A stretch of 64,000 nucleotides of DNA from UBA4729 sp039931245 (GCA_039931245.1 JBDTSH010000016.1:136758-200757), one strand, 5' to 3'; positions 41,792 to 51,159 are shown, numbered from the stretch's first letter. Made by a program: numbers and translations. The notes: generated by a model not told the origin, from the sequence alone.

Positions 41792-41820
41792 TTCCGCAAT
41801 ACGACCATTTGGGCTGCCTA
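41792..41820 (+). repeat. cassette boundary element after the HAD gene
   Basis: TTCCGCAATACGACCA matches the 39603 16-mer at 13 of 16 positions, followed by TTTGGGCTGCCTAA, similar to the CCCCTGCCAAA tRNA-Trp end. It begins 11 nt after the stop codon. Confidence 0.5.
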
Positions 41821-41880
41821 AGATACTATGTTTAAAATAGATCTCATATTGAGGTCTAATATATTTGTTACAATCGATTC

Positions 41881-42264
41881 ATGAATATACGACAAGAAAT
41901 ACTTAATTTAAATTTACCTAAGGACAGCTTCATTGTCGTCGGCAGCGGCATATTGGGTGCTCTAGGTATCCGAGAGTCGAATGACATTGATATGATCGTG
42001 ACTCAAAGTGTTTTTGACCTACTAGATCGGTCTGGCTGGAAGCACGGCAATTGGGTTGACCAAGTGGTCCTTCAAAAAGGTCTATTCGATATCGGGACAC
42101 TGTGGATGGGTAAAACGTTAGACGGTTTAATAAAAGACGCGACAATTATTGGCGGCATTCCTTATCTTAGTCTCGATGATTTACTGACGTGGAAGCGCGA
42201 AAAATTACGCCCGAAAGACATACGTGACGTAGAGCTTATACTTGCTTTTAAAGAAATAGCCTAA
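41881..42264 (+). CDS. nucleotidyltransferase-like protein
   Basis: 127 residues. VVGSGILGALGIRESNDIDMIV resembles the GS...DxD core of the nucleotidyltransferase fold (given here as two parts: GSG near 21, NDIDMIV near 36-42), and the C-terminal LSLDDLLTWKREKLRPKD is typical of such antitoxin-like or kanamycin NTase-like proteins. ATG 6 nt after TACAAT in TGTTACAAT, leaderless. Last gene of the island. Confidence 0.65.
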   Translation: MNIRQEILNLNLPKDSFIVVGSGILGALGIRESNDIDMIVTQSVFDLLDRSGWKHGNWVDQVVLQKGLFDIGTLWMGKTLDGLIKDATIIGGIPYLSLDDLLTWKREKLRPKDIRDVELILAFKEIA

Positions 42265-42695
42265 AGGTTTCGGTTAGTCTAGTCGGATGAGTTTAACCGT
42301 ATAAAACGTCATGGGTAACAGAATTCTAATTTCAGTGACATTGATTTTTGCATTGCCAGCCCCCTCGTTGCACTAATTGCTGATAAGCCTCACCATGAAG
42401 GAAGCTATTTGTATATTCGCCCGGTTTCCCTCACCTAGAGAGTGAACTATCTTGGTGGCGATTAAGAAATATATTTTTTAATTTCATCGCAAGCAGAGTT
42501 TAGCGTACTCCGAAAGGATTCTTAGCCAACGGATAAGAAGATTTTATAAGTGGCCACAAATTCAGATTGAATTGTCTTGTTAAGATGTTTCGACAATAGC
42601 GCTGGTAGGAATTATAATCGATAGTCAAGGCGTATGTGTTGGTTAAAATTGTTAGCTCGGACCAGTTATTAGGTACACTCGATAGGTGGGGCACT
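42265..42695. other. gene-free stretch at the right end of the tRNA-Trp island
   Basis: About 430 AT-rich bases between the nucleotidyltransferase-like gene and the ABC permease. A 72-codon minus frame at 42500-42718 overlaps the permease end and has no coding character. I see no repeat or terminator. Confidence 0.6.
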
Positions 42696-44057
42696 TTACT
42701 CGGTGCGAAGTGCTTCAATAGGATCCAACTTCGCGGCTTTTCTGGCGGGCAACAGTCCAGCTAGGGTCGCTACAATCATCAGTGCAGCTATTAAAATAAT
42801 TATTTGGTTGAACTGGAATATTAGAAGATGGTCTTTCCCTAACCCTAGTCGCTGTCCTATCCAAGGATTTAAAAGGGTGCCGGTGATTACCGCCGCCAGA
42901 CACCCTATCACCCCACCCAAAAACCCTAACAAGGCCGCCTCAATCCGAAACAGGTTATTCACATCTCGCTTGCGCATACCCAGTGCCTTCATAAGACCGA
43001 TTTCTCTCGTACGCTGAAGTACACTGATATACATAGTGTTCACGACACCGAAAACTGAGGCGATTAAGGCTATGATCCCGAAGGCGGTGACAATCCCCCT
43101 TAAAACAGTAATAATTTGATTTAAGAATTGCTGAGTGTCCTGCACACTTTGGGCTCCAAAACCAAGCTGCTTGATGCTTTTCTGGACGGTGGCCAGTTTC
43201 AATTTATTCGTACCGTCACGAACTTTTACATTTACCGTAATATACTTATGGTAATTTGCTGTTCCGGCAGTTATAAAATCCGTTAAAGTCTGGACATCGC
43301 TAGTACTTGCAAATATGTTCAATTCATTTGTCGGGACTAGCGCGGAAGGTTTTTTGGCTACCGCCACAATCTTATAGCTTACCTGTTTACTGTCATTGAC
43401 CGGGTTGCTCGACGATAGTGGATTAGTCCCTTGGCCGAGCAAGGCTTCCAGGCCAGCTGGAGTAACTTCTCTCCGGACAGAAATCGTGAGCTTCTGGCCA
43501 ATTGCTTGCTGAGGTGAGCTGAAGTCGAGCACTTTTAGAAATCCCTCAGGCAGCACGATATCGTTCGCGGCAATTGGGGTAGCGGCACTACCCGCTAGTA
43601 GGTTTAAATTCTGGGAGGGATTCGGGACAGCCAGTGTGGCAATGTATTTCCTTAGCCCCGGTCTAGTCACATACTGCGCGCTGACCGACGTCGTAGCGAT
43701 CACGTCTTGGACTCCGGATACTGAACGCAATGTTGCGAGATCAGTATCATTGAGCCGCTGGATCTGAGTTGATCCGCCCCGATCAGTGATTGTTCCTCCA
43801 AAACTGTTGTTGTATTCCTGGGGGGTAGTGCTGTTTGAGGACCCAAAAATTGCAGCGTCTTTAGTGACAATAAGCTCGGTGGGATCAAAGTTATCATTAA
43901 TAATCTTACCGACGTAGCTTTGAGCGCCATTGCTTGCCCCTAGGGTGAGCGTGAGCGCAAATGCACCGACAGAAATTGCAAAAGCCGTGAGGAGAGTACG
44001 CAATTTGGCACTGCGCAGGCTTCTGGTGGAGCGACGAACAATATCACGGGCCAACAT
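42696..44057 (-). CDS. MacB/FtsX-type ABC transporter permease
   Basis: 453 residues: one N-terminal span (~22-42), a large extracytoplasmic MacB_PCD domain (~45-310), and three C-terminal spans with the FtsX motif (GLMKALGMRKRDVNNLFRIE). With the ATPase it likely exports or moves a lipid, peptide or envelope signal. Starts on the ATPase stop codon (shared base). Confidence 0.9.
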   Translation of the reverse strand: MLARDIVRRSTRSLRSAKLRTLLTAFAISVGAFALTLTLGASNGAQSYVGKIINDNFDPTELIVTKDAAIFGSSNSTTPQEYNNSFGGTITDRGGSTQIQRLNDTDLATLRSVSGVQDVIATTSVSAQYVTRPGLRKYIATLAVPNPSQNLNLLAGSAATPIAANDIVLPEGFLKVLDFSSPQQAIGQKLTISVRREVTPAGLEALLGQGTNPLSSSNPVNDSKQVSYKIVAVAKKPSALVPTNELNIFASTSDVQTLTDFITAGTANYHKYITVNVKVRDGTNKLKLATVQKSIKQLGFGAQSVQDTQQFLNQIITVLRGIVTAFGIIALIASVFGVVNTMYISVLQRTREIGLMKALGMRKRDVNNLFRIEAALLGFLGGVIGCLAAVITGTLLNPWIGQRLGLGKDHLLIFQFNQIIILIAALMIVATLAGLLPARKAAKLDPIEALRTE

Positions 44058-44755
44058 TATTTTGCCGCCTTACTAGGAGATGGCGTACGCACGGATTCTA
44101 TTTTCCCATCTTTAATAGTTACTTGCATTTCACAGCGATTGGCCAAATCAACATCATGGGTTACTAAAATCAATGTGCAGCCGAGCCGCTTATTTAGATC
44201 GAATAGCAATTCCATAACTTTGTTGCCCGTCGCACTATCAAGGTTACCGGTGGGTTCGTCGGCAAATAGTATTTCAGGTTTATTTACTATAGCGCGAGCG
44301 ACGGCTAGTCTTTGTTTTTGCCCACCCGACAACTTGCCCGCAGATGTACTTGCTTTGTCGGTCAGCTCGACGGCTTTCAAGGCTGTTTTAATTATGGCCG
44401 CCCGTTTTCGCGGCGGTACTTTGGCTATTTCGAGCGGCAGCATCACGTTTTGAAAAACAGTTTGATTGGCCTCAATAAAGAAAGACTGGAAGACGAAACC
44501 AACGGAAGTAGCTCGAAAGTGATCCATTTCCCGATCTGTCATTTTCAATAAGTTTTTGTTGTTGATTGTTATCGTTCCCGTAGTCGGTCGATCAAGGCCA
44601 CTCATAATATGCATAAGGGTTGATTTGCCAGAACCGCTTTTTCCAATTATCGCGACGCTGCTGTGATCGAGAACCTCAAATGAAACATCATCCAGGGCGG
44701 TGAATATATTATGGCCTTTACCGTACTGTTTGGTGATGTTCTTGACGGATATCAT
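44057..44755 (-). CDS. ABC transporter ATPase (MacB/LolD type)
   Basis: 232 residues from ATG 44755, with GGAGG seven bases upstream. Walker A GKSGSGKST, signature LSGGQKQRLAVARA, Walker B ILFADEPTGNLD. The extended frame to 44848 lies within the SGNH gene. ATGA overlap with that gene, so the three are one translated unit. Confidence 0.93.
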   Translation of the reverse strand: MISVKNITKQYGKGHNIFTALDDVSFEVLDHSSVAIIGKSGSGKSTLMHIMSGLDRPTTGTITINNKNLLKMTDREMDHFRATSVGFVFQSFFIEANQTVFQNVMLPLEIAKVPPRKRAAIIKTALKAVELTDKASTSAGKLSGGQKQRLAVARAIVNKPEILFADEPTGNLDSATGNKVMELLFDLNKRLGCTLILVTHDVDLANRCEMQVTIKDGKIESVRTPSPSKAAK

Positions 44756-45597
44756 CGAATTGCCTCCGCGTATGTCGATTGGCCTACAGCGGTTGGATGA
44801 TAAGGCGCTGGGGAGCTTAGGTTCTGAATCCAGGGGGTGGCAGTACACAATTCATGGCCATCAAAACTCACCGGGGTAAATTTTGCAAAGCTAAAGTTGG
44901 CCGTGGCAGTAGCCAGTGTTATGTTTAAGTTAGCCAATTGGCTTTGTTCCCAGAGTAACTCTGTGTGACTAAACCCTGTCATTTCGTTGCAATTGGAGGC
45001 AAGGTCAGGTGGCAGTATTTGATAATATCCGCCCAGAACTACCTGGGGGGTAGCGCTACCATAGTGATCGCCGATTTGAGATAACATCGAGTGGACGTCA
45101 TTACTAAGTTGGTTAAGCCGATCATTAACCATGGTCGTGTCGGCCTCCGTCCCGCAATTTCCGCTGACGCATCGCGCAAGTAAATTAAGCCATTCTATGT
45201 CGTTTGCCCCTACCGTAATCGTGATGAGGGCCGGCTTGGGCAGCGCAAATAATTGCTCGATTTGGGGTTTTACTGAAAGATCGTTGACATCTTGCGGGCC
45301 AAGCACTCCCTTCGCCATAGTTGCACCGCTGCAGGCCAAGCTAATTAATCGGAGATTATGGGCTCGAGCTACAAAGTTCGGATAGGCTTGATTCGTGCGG
45401 TTGCAGGCACTCTCGTCGCTGTACGTCGCCAGCCCTAACCCGGCAGCAACGGAGTCACCCATGGCCACGTATGTCCGGACCGGAGCCTCGGACTTCGCCT
45501 TGGGAGTGGTCTTTTTGTTCGTCAGCAACAAGCCACCGCTAATGAGCGCGACTACAAGTAGTGCACCACCGACTAAAATAAATACCTTTTTAGACAT
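44752..45597 (-). CDS. membrane-anchored SGNH/GDSL hydrolase
   Basis: 281 residues from ATG 45597, which lies 9 nt after TATAAT. N-terminal membrane anchor (~4-24), then block I MGDSVAAGLG, block III GANDIEW and block V HPTAVGQ. Six Cys suggest disulfides. Acts outside the membrane on esters (acyl lipid, acetylated glycan). In one operon with an ABC exporter. The upstream part of the frame (to 45744) contains the promoter and is rejected. Confidence 0.85.
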   Translation of the reverse strand: MSKKVFILVGGALLVVALISGGLLLTNKKTTPKAKSEAPVRTYVAMGDSVAAGLGLATYSDESACNRTNQAYPNFVARAHNLRLISLACSGATMAKGVLGPQDVNDLSVKPQIEQLFALPKPALITITVGANDIEWLNLLARCVSGNCGTEADTTMVNDRLNQLSNDVHSMLSQIGDHYGSATPQVVLGGYYQILPPDLASNCNEMTGFSHTELLWEQSQLANLNITLATATANFSFAKFTPVSFDGHELCTATPWIQNLSSPAPYHPTAVGQSTYAEAIR

Positions 45598-45905
45598 ACT
45601 TACCCAATTATAGCGCGGACGGCTGTACTTGGATATTTGGAATTTAAAATCATAAAGCTTGAAAAATTTAGTAGCTGCTACCCCCAGCGGCGACTCATTA
45701 TTTTGGGTATCATGACGCCATCTTAGGCTCATTTGCACGCTCAAGGCTCACTTATGACATTCTTAACTCTCCCATTGTGTAGGTAGACAGAGAGGATGGC
45801 AACTAATGCTTAGAGTAGGTTCAGTTTAGGTCATTCATTAGTCGCCGTTGGGGAGCTGTCAGCTGACTGGCCCACGTGGAATACGATGTGGCTTGCTCGG
45901 TACTG
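45598..45905. other. gene-free stretch
   Basis: About 300 bases holding the SGNH promoter at the left end. The rest shows no ORF with coding character, no repeat and no clear terminator. Confidence 0.5.
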
Positions 45906-46715
45906 CTACACAGTAGTTTTGCCAAAAGCCTGCAGAAGGGTTTGACGGGCGGCCGTAATACTTGACTGAAGAGTCTGGCTGGCGGCTTTAAAGGCGGCGT
46001 TACGGGTGGCGGCGAGCTGCGTGACTTGGCTCCCGATAGTTGTGTCATTTTTACGATCAGCCTGGAATGTTTGACGGGCTGATTTTAAGCTGGTGACAAA
46101 GGCCTGTCGCACGACAACGCCGCTGGCGGGATTGCTCATACAGCTCGCTTCAGCCGTGTTAATGGCCCCAGTAATCGAGGCTTGAAAAGTATTGAGCTGA
46201 TCGGTGACTGGAGTGTGACGAGCGCTAATCGCTGACTTTACCCCGCTACGAAAGGTGGCCCGCGCCGAATCAAAAGCAGCTCGGCGGACAGTGACGGCAT
46301 GTATAACAGCAGCCTCATATGTTTGGACGGCCTGTTTTTCGGTACTCGTCGTCGCTTTTTCGTCGAGTTTACTAAAATCCGCCGTTCGCTCAGTATCAGC
46401 TTTTTGGCGGTCTGTCGCTACGGTTTGATCGACCTGCTGGTACTGCGTCGTTTGCTTGACGACTTGTTGGGCCCAGTCTTGGCTTACCTTACTCGACAGG
46501 TTTGTGAATTGAGTCTCGATGGTCGCCGCCTTACTAGGTAATTCGGTGCAAAAGGGGCTTGTTTTGGTCGTTTGCGGGGTGGTGGCGGAAACCGCAGCCC
46601 TCAGACCGTTACCGGCGAGAGCATAGCCACTTACCGGGGCGAGCACCAAACCTAGCGTGCTAACGGCAGATACGGCGAGAGCTAGTTTGGCGGATACATT
46701 AGAGATTATTTTCAT
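45906..46715 (-). CDS. secreted helical protein downstream of pilin-like gene
   Basis: 269 residues from ATG 46715 (GGAGG eight bases upstream): signal peptide MKIISNVSAKLALAVSAVST ending near ALA 33, then almost wholly helical, Ala/Thr/Gln/Lys-rich (coiled-coil like), two Cys. Its start overlaps the pilin-like gene by 17 nt. Not recognised; perhaps a filament or surface partner of the pilin-like protein. The frame upstream to 46817 is the shadow of that gene. Confidence 0.65.
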   Translation of the reverse strand: MKIISNVSAKLALAVSAVSTLGLVLAPVSGYALAGNGLRAAVSATTPQTTKTSPFCTELPSKAATIETQFTNLSSKVSQDWAQQVVKQTTQYQQVDQTVATDRQKADTERTADFSKLDEKATTSTEKQAVQTYEAAVIHAVTVRRAAFDSARATFRSGVKSAISARHTPVTDQLNTFQASITGAINTAEASCMSNPASGVVVRQAFVTSLKSARQTFQADRKNDTTIGSQVTQLAATRNAAFKAASQTLQSSITAARQTLLQAFGKTTV

Positions 46716-47040
46716 TGTAGGTGCCTCCGACGTTACTGATTGAACTATTTGCACTGGTCGCATTCTGTTGGACTTGAACGTCTCCGGCAGTATCGGCACT
46801 CTTTTCGGTTTGGGCATCTTGTTGGGTCAATTGGGTGACACTCGCGCTTGAACCGGGTTTAATCGGTGAGACACCCGAATTGCTGAGAGAACTGGGGCTA
46901 CTGTAGGCACTATTGGTTTTGTTTTTTTGTTGCAGCACATAGGCGCCGACGCCACTAATCGCGGCGATAATGACGACTATCAAAACAGTTTCGACTAGGG
47001 CGAAACCGGCATTACTATCTTTATGTATGGGGACATTCAT
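46699..47040 (-). CDS. type IV pilin-like protein (class III signal)
   Basis: 113 residues. N-terminal GFALVETVLIVVIIAAIS is a prepilin peptidase site (G before F) with Glu5 kept and a hydrophobic assembly helix; the remaining ~75 residues are Ser/Gln/Asn-rich and short, as in minor pilins. Saccharibacteria use type IV pili to move and attach to hosts. AAGGA upstream of ATG. The pre-G leader is 12 residues. Confidence 0.8.
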   Translation of the reverse strand: MNVPIHKDSNAGFALVETVLIVVIIAAISGVGAYVLQQKNKTNSAYSSPSSLSNSGVSPIKPGSSASVTQLTQQDAQTEKSADTAGDVQVQQNATSANSSISNVGGTYNENNL

Positions 47041-47342
47041 AGGGTTATGTTCCTTGGCTCTAATTTAGTTAAATTATTGCTAATTTGGACTATTCTTAGC
47101 AATTATTATAAATTATATCCATAAGCCTTATATAGTCAATAATTGGCCCCTGTCTAAGCTTTCATGACCCTAATCGAATATTCTGGCGACGACTTTTGAT
47201 TCGCCGGGGGTCTAGCTTTAGCGGTGCCTCGGTTTTCCCTAAGCGATTACAGCGAAGTCGTTATATCAACCTTAGTTCCCCGTCAGTGATAATCTAGAGT
47301 CGGCATGTCGAACCGGGGCTATTTATTTGCTATGATGAGCCT
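47041..47342. other. divergent intergenic region
   Basis: About 300 AT-rich bases between the pilin-like gene (leftward) and a Nudix gene (rightward). It holds several TATAAT-like boxes on the minus strand and the extended -10 TGCTATGAT (47328-47336) for the Nudix gene. Nothing else seen. Confidence 0.5.
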
Positions 47343-47741
47343 ATGAATCGGGGAGCCTTTGCGGCAATCGTCAAAGACAATACAGTCTTGCTAGTTCGTT
47401 CTCGAACCGTACCACAATATGTGAACTTTTGGAGCTTACCCGGCGGTGTCGTCGAAGACGGTGAATCACTTCAGGCGGCCGCCCAACGGGAGGTGAAAGA
47501 AGAGACCGGCATAATATGTACGATCGAAGATTTACTCGCAGAAGTCGATAATATCCCCAGTGATATACGGGTAAGTATTTTTAAAGCCCAGTACGTGAGC
47601 GGCCTTATTAGTATCGATGACATAGAAATTGCCGAGGCACGCTGGTTGTCGCTCGACCAAACCATCGCTTTACCGCTGGCCTATAATACCAAGGCCATTA
47701 TTCAAGCGCTCGAATTTCGCGAACTACCCAGCCTTGCCTAA
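47343..47741 (+). CDS. Nudix hydrolase (ADP-ribose pyrophosphatase-like)
   Basis: 132 residues. Nudix box GGVVEDGESLQAAAQREV then KEETGI near 36-58, complete. N-terminal AAIVKDNTVLLVRSR and C-terminal YNTKAIIQAL typical of MutT/ADPR-ase-like members. Leaderless: TATGAT lies 6 nt before ATG. Confidence 0.88.
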   Translation: MNRGAFAAIVKDNTVLLVRSRTVPQYVNFWSLPGGVVEDGESLQAAAQREVKEETGIICTIEDLLAEVDNIPSDIRVSIFKAQYVSGLISIDDIEIAEARWLSLDQTIALPLAYNTKAIIQALEFRELPSLA

Positions 47742-47752
47742 GCATTAGCTTT

Positions 47753-47878
47753 CTAATCCAGCATAAAATCCTGTCCAGGAATGGAGTAAGGGTGGCCTTC
47801 GTCGTCAGTATATTCTCCGGTATCGGACATTTCAGCCTTCGTGATGCGACCCCGTAGTTTACAGATAGGTCCAAACAT
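47753..47878 (-). CDS. possible small acidic protein (41 aa)
   Basis: Open frame from ATG 47878 to TAG, with 41 residues of balanced composition (MFGPICKLRGRITKAEMSDT and a GEYTDDEGHPYSIPGQDFML tail). TATATA lies 6 nt before ATG. Convergent with the Nudix gene. No family recognised; too short to be sure. Confidence 0.4.
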   Translation of the reverse strand: MFGPICKLRGRITKAEMSDTGEYTDDEGHPYSIPGQDFMLD

Positions 47879-47913
47879 GGTTAATATATAGTTATAAACG
47901 CGGAGTGTTGAAC

Positions 47914-48804
47914 ATGGAAATTAAGGGCCACGGAATAGAAGTCTACCTCAACCTCGCAAAATTGCCAGATGAGCAACTGCTGGCTATGGCCGACGAAATT
48001 AACCTGGAAGTCAATGACCGAGGGCTAGTCCTCGCGGCGGTGGCAGGGACGTTGGCGCTTGAAGGCGTGCGTCAAGACGAGCCAATAGTTAATCTTAAAG
48101 AATTTATTTCAAATAATTTAGTGACTGCCTTGGGGGGCTATAGCGAAGTAGTTGACCTACTTAATTATGACCGGACCGCGAGCAACGTGATTAAGCCGGC
48201 GTCAGCCGAAATATTGGAGACTGAGTTCAATGACTGGCTAACCTACTCCAAGCTAAATTATGTGCGGACGACCCAAGAAGCTGATCCGGACTTGCATTAC
48301 ACCTTGGTGGCTACTCCCAATATTACGGCTAGTCGGGCCGAGATACGTCAGGCCGCTGTCTTTGGCCCTGACCAAGCTAGCGAGACAAGTTTCGATGCCG
48401 AACTGTTGCTGCACTATTCGCCGCAGCAGCTGTCTGGTACGAATCCCGAGAATGGCAAAGCCTTCATGTTTAGTTTAGTGCCTAATACCTGTTATGTCGC
48501 CCTCCGCGATACTGTTCCTCGACAACTGGAAAAACTTCAGTCACTCCAAATGCTGACACCCGGTTTGAAAGTGCCGAGCCGCCTGGAAACGATTACTTGG
48601 TGGGCAACATTGTCCGCCCAGGCCGATGATTTGAATCATGGCGACGTCTACGACCGTACCGCCGTTCGACACTTCGACCTGCCCGCTCATAAAATTGATC
48701 GGAATTGGTGCGTGCCGCACTCTTACGTAGACGATCGAGGCGAAGTACATCTCAGCTTGTCGGATGCGGAGAGTATCAATGACGGGCGGATAGCTCTCGG
48801 CTAA
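47914..48804 (+). CDS. hypothetical protein, 296 aa
   Basis: Not recognised. Soluble, acidic, no signal peptide; N-terminal half helical, C-terminal half with YDRTAVRHFDLPAHKIDRNW. GGAG precedes ATG 47914 by 9 nt; GTG 47905 would add three residues. One of several lineage-restricted proteins in this part of the window. Confidence 0.6.
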   Translation: MEIKGHGIEVYLNLAKLPDEQLLAMADEINLEVNDRGLVLAAVAGTLALEGVRQDEPIVNLKEFISNNLVTALGGYSEVVDLLNYDRTASNVIKPASAEILETEFNDWLTYSKLNYVRTTQEADPDLHYTLVATPNITASRAEIRQAAVFGPDQASETSFDAELLLHYSPQQLSGTNPENGKAFMFSLVPNTCYVALRDTVPRQLEKLQSLQMLTPGLKVPSRLETITWWATLSAQADDLNHGDVYDRTAVRHFDLPAHKIDRNWCVPHSYVDDRGEVHLSLSDAESINDGRIALG

Positions 48805-48910
48805 AAACTTACGGTAAGGGCTTGCCTGGACGGGTCTTCGTCTAAGCTTCGCCGGTAAGCAGGCTACTCACTTGAGTTAAGGCGACAGCGGACCAGCCTC
48901 CCCCAATAAT

Positions 48911-49240
48911 TTAATAGGATAAGCAGTTAAAACCGGCATTATGCCAGACGTCAACCAACGTCAGTATAAAAGTCCCGTACAGTGCCGCGGCCCCTAAAAT
49001 AACTATGACAATGATGAAAATTATCATGTGTTTGTGCAAAAAATGAATAGTAAGGCGATAGGCTATCAGAATAAAGCAAGCCGCCGATATAAGGGCGATT
49101 GGCCAGACTAGGTAGTTAGCCCAGCTAGAATTACAGGAACTCTCTAGGTAGAGGTATACCTGCCCAACGATCGTGAGAACAACCAAGGCCGATAGGAGAG
49201 GATCTGATTGAAAAGCAACGTTAAAGATCTTTGATCGCAT
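48911..49240 (-). CDS. three-span membrane protein, 109 aa
   Basis: Three membrane helices (~17-33, ~43-64, ~70-95) and a short Cys-containing tail; Cys at 36 and 106 face the same side. Not recognised. TATAGT lies 9 nt before ATG. Confidence 0.55.
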   Translation of the reverse strand: MRSKIFNVAFQSDPLLSALVVLTIVGQVYLYLESSCNSSWANYLVWPIALISAACFILIAYRLTIHFLHKHMIIFIIVIVILGAAALYGTFILTLVDVWHNAGFNCLSY

Positions 49241-49349
49241 ATTATTTTTACTATACCCTAGCGCTCGAGTCTGGCGAGATGGACGGTTGGCCCGCCCCCC
49301 CCTATTGCGTCGCCCGAGCCTTGAAAGGCGGGAACGCCAACTGCTTAGA

Positions 49350-49943
49350 CTACGTCTGGCTCGGCAGATAGGTTAAATCGGCTTTGGCTTGTTTGAGCAT
49401 CGGTATCAATTGGGCAATCCGCGTTGCGGTGAGGGGGTGTCCGGTCTGCAGGAGCTGTTTCTCTAGCTCATAGTTGGCCATGGCATTACTGTCAAACAAA
49501 AAAGACACCGTCGGATTGAGATGTACGAAAATTGCGGCTACTAAATGATCGGCTTCGTCGCCCGCTAAGACAACGTCCTCTTTGTATTCCCCCGCCTCAT
49601 TGTGATAGATTGTCCGGACTTCCCCATTATCGGCGTTATCATCAACCCAGTGTTCAAGCGAACTAAGTTCACCGAATTGGTCATATTCAAAACACAGTAC
49701 CGGCCGAACGCCTACTTCATCCTCGGTCCGAGGTATGGGGCTATAGGTAACTGTCAGCCGGTGAAGATTCGGAAGGGGCGATAGGTCATCGTGGGCATGG
49801 GGAGAAATTTCGACGGCAAAATATTTACCTAGCTCGCTTAGATTAGCTCTAGGAGGAACGGCATCGGCGGCTATCACCGTCCGGTTATATATATCGAGAG
49901 CCGTGTCATTGAGTAGTTTATCGAATTTTTCAGAACTAGCCAT
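49350..49943 (-). CDS. hypothetical protein, paralogue of 63015-63599
   Basis: 197 residues, soluble and acidic, not recognised. Shared with the 63015 gene: YSPIPR, VRPVLCFEYD-FGE, HWVDDN-DN-EV and YELEKQLLQTG, ending RIAQLIPMLKQAKADL-YLP. The most conserved part is in the middle and at the end. Copies 13 kb apart suggest a lineage-specific family. Confidence 0.65.
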   Translation of the reverse strand: MASSEKFDKLLNDTALDIYNRTVIAADAVPPRANLSELGKYFAVEISPHAHDDLSPLPNLHRLTVTYSPIPRTEDEVGVRPVLCFEYDQFGELSSLEHWVDDNADNGEVRTIYHNEAGEYKEDVVLAGDEADHLVAAIFVHLNPTVSFLFDSNAMANYELEKQLLQTGHPLTATRIAQLIPMLKQAKADLTYLPSQT

Positions 49944-50371
49944 TAGTCATTTATAACACCCTTGGAAATACGTGTCTATTCACACACTCGCAGCCGCGCA
50001 GTTGAAAACCGAACTGAGGCTGCGAAGCCTCGCATCGGACAGGTGGTGACTTTAGAGGGCTCAAACCACTTGGTAGGCTCGACGACCACGCCGACCAAAC
50101 CAAAAATCTCAGCGAGTCATGTAGCGTAAAATAGCCGAACTCACGGTATTTCCGGCCAGGAATGACTGACACGTGTTACGGACGTCGCCGCCAATGGCGT
50201 ACCAGTTCCGATGGAAAACCTCTAGGAGTAACTACCTGGTATCAGGAGCCGACGAGCGAACAGTATGATGATTGTGAAATTAATTAGGTAGGCTCGTGGA
50301 TGGACCTAATTCAATAAAGTGCTATGTTAGGTACAGTAACTACTACCATTAATTAAGTTGAATAGGTACCG
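49944..50371. other. gene-free stretch
   Basis: About 430 bases. A 73-codon minus frame (49951-50172) has no start context and odd composition and is not called. Short dyads occur near 50020 (GAGGCTGCGAAGCCTC) but no RNA family is recognised. A TGCTATGTT box near 50320 may be the promoter of the next gene. Confidence 0.5.
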
Positions 50372-50983
50372 ATGTCGACAAGGAATTCAGAACAAACCAA
50401 TAATTCAAATCATGTACTGAGTGATTTTCTGATGAGCATCAGCCAACACGCCCTCGCTGCCCGGCGAGTCGAGCAATTGGATGGTATTAGCGGCCGCTAC
50501 CGAGAGAGACTAGATAACTTGATCGATGCCCATGACGAAGACTTCAGCCAATGGCAAGATCAGTGGCCAGTGAATCTCGTGCAAAGCCTGGCCCGCTGTG
50601 CGGTCAAAGGACGCCAAGCTGAGGTCGAGGCCAGTCAGCTTCGGCAGCTGTCGTTCTTTTACGACCGAGGCCTAAAAATACTAGAGCAGATTCCCAATTG
50701 GGCCGGAACGATTATTGTAGCCGCCTCAATTAGCGGCGACCCAATTATTCAACGCAGCACCTACCAGAAAAGAGGTGCCGACTATAACCGCTATACGAAC
50801 GACGATTCGCTAGCGACGGCCCAAGGCATACTGCGCAGTGACAGCATTCTCGATACTGATAACACAACTCTGTTGTTACGGACTGCAGAGAATGTATTCC
50901 GGCGCCGCCGCTTCGGCGTGCCGCTGCTCAACCCCGATACGCTCGAGCCGCAGGTGACGCTGCGGGTGGCCGACAGCCATTGA
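50372..50983 (+). CDS. hypothetical protein, paralogue of 52929-53540
   Basis: 203 residues, soluble, no motif recognised. Shared with the other copy: RRVEQLD-SGRYR, KGRQAEVEA, RGLKIL-PNWAG, AASISGDPII and a C-terminal PLLN-TL-PQVTLRVAD. Strong conservation of KGRQAEVEA and AASISGDP suggests a fold rather than low complexity. AGG upstream of ATG. Confidence 0.65.
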   Translation: MSTRNSEQTNNSNHVLSDFLMSISQHALAARRVEQLDGISGRYRERLDNLIDAHDEDFSQWQDQWPVNLVQSLARCAVKGRQAEVEASQLRQLSFFYDRGLKILEQIPNWAGTIIVAASISGDPIIQRSTYQKRGADYNRYTNDDSLATAQGILRSDSILDTDNTTLLLRTAENVFRRRRFGVPLLNPDTLEPQVTLRVADSH

Positions 50984-51159
50984 AGCTTTCGCCTGTACCT
51001 CTGGTAGGCGGCGGCTCCTACTTTTGACGTGCCATAGTATTATGCTATACTAGGCATCTACGACTGAGTCCACATACGCCGTTTCCAAGTCAGTCCACTC
51101 ATCACCTTGTCCACTCACCTTCCGAGCTTAATACGACGAACGACTCCAGCTAAACATCA

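Noticed and set aside
42500..42718. 72-codon minus frame near the permease end
   Set aside because: Overlaps the permease stop region and has no start signals.
49951..50172. 73-codon minus frame in a gene-free stretch
   Set aside because: No promoter or ribosome site of either type found here, low-complexity composition, no similarity recognised.
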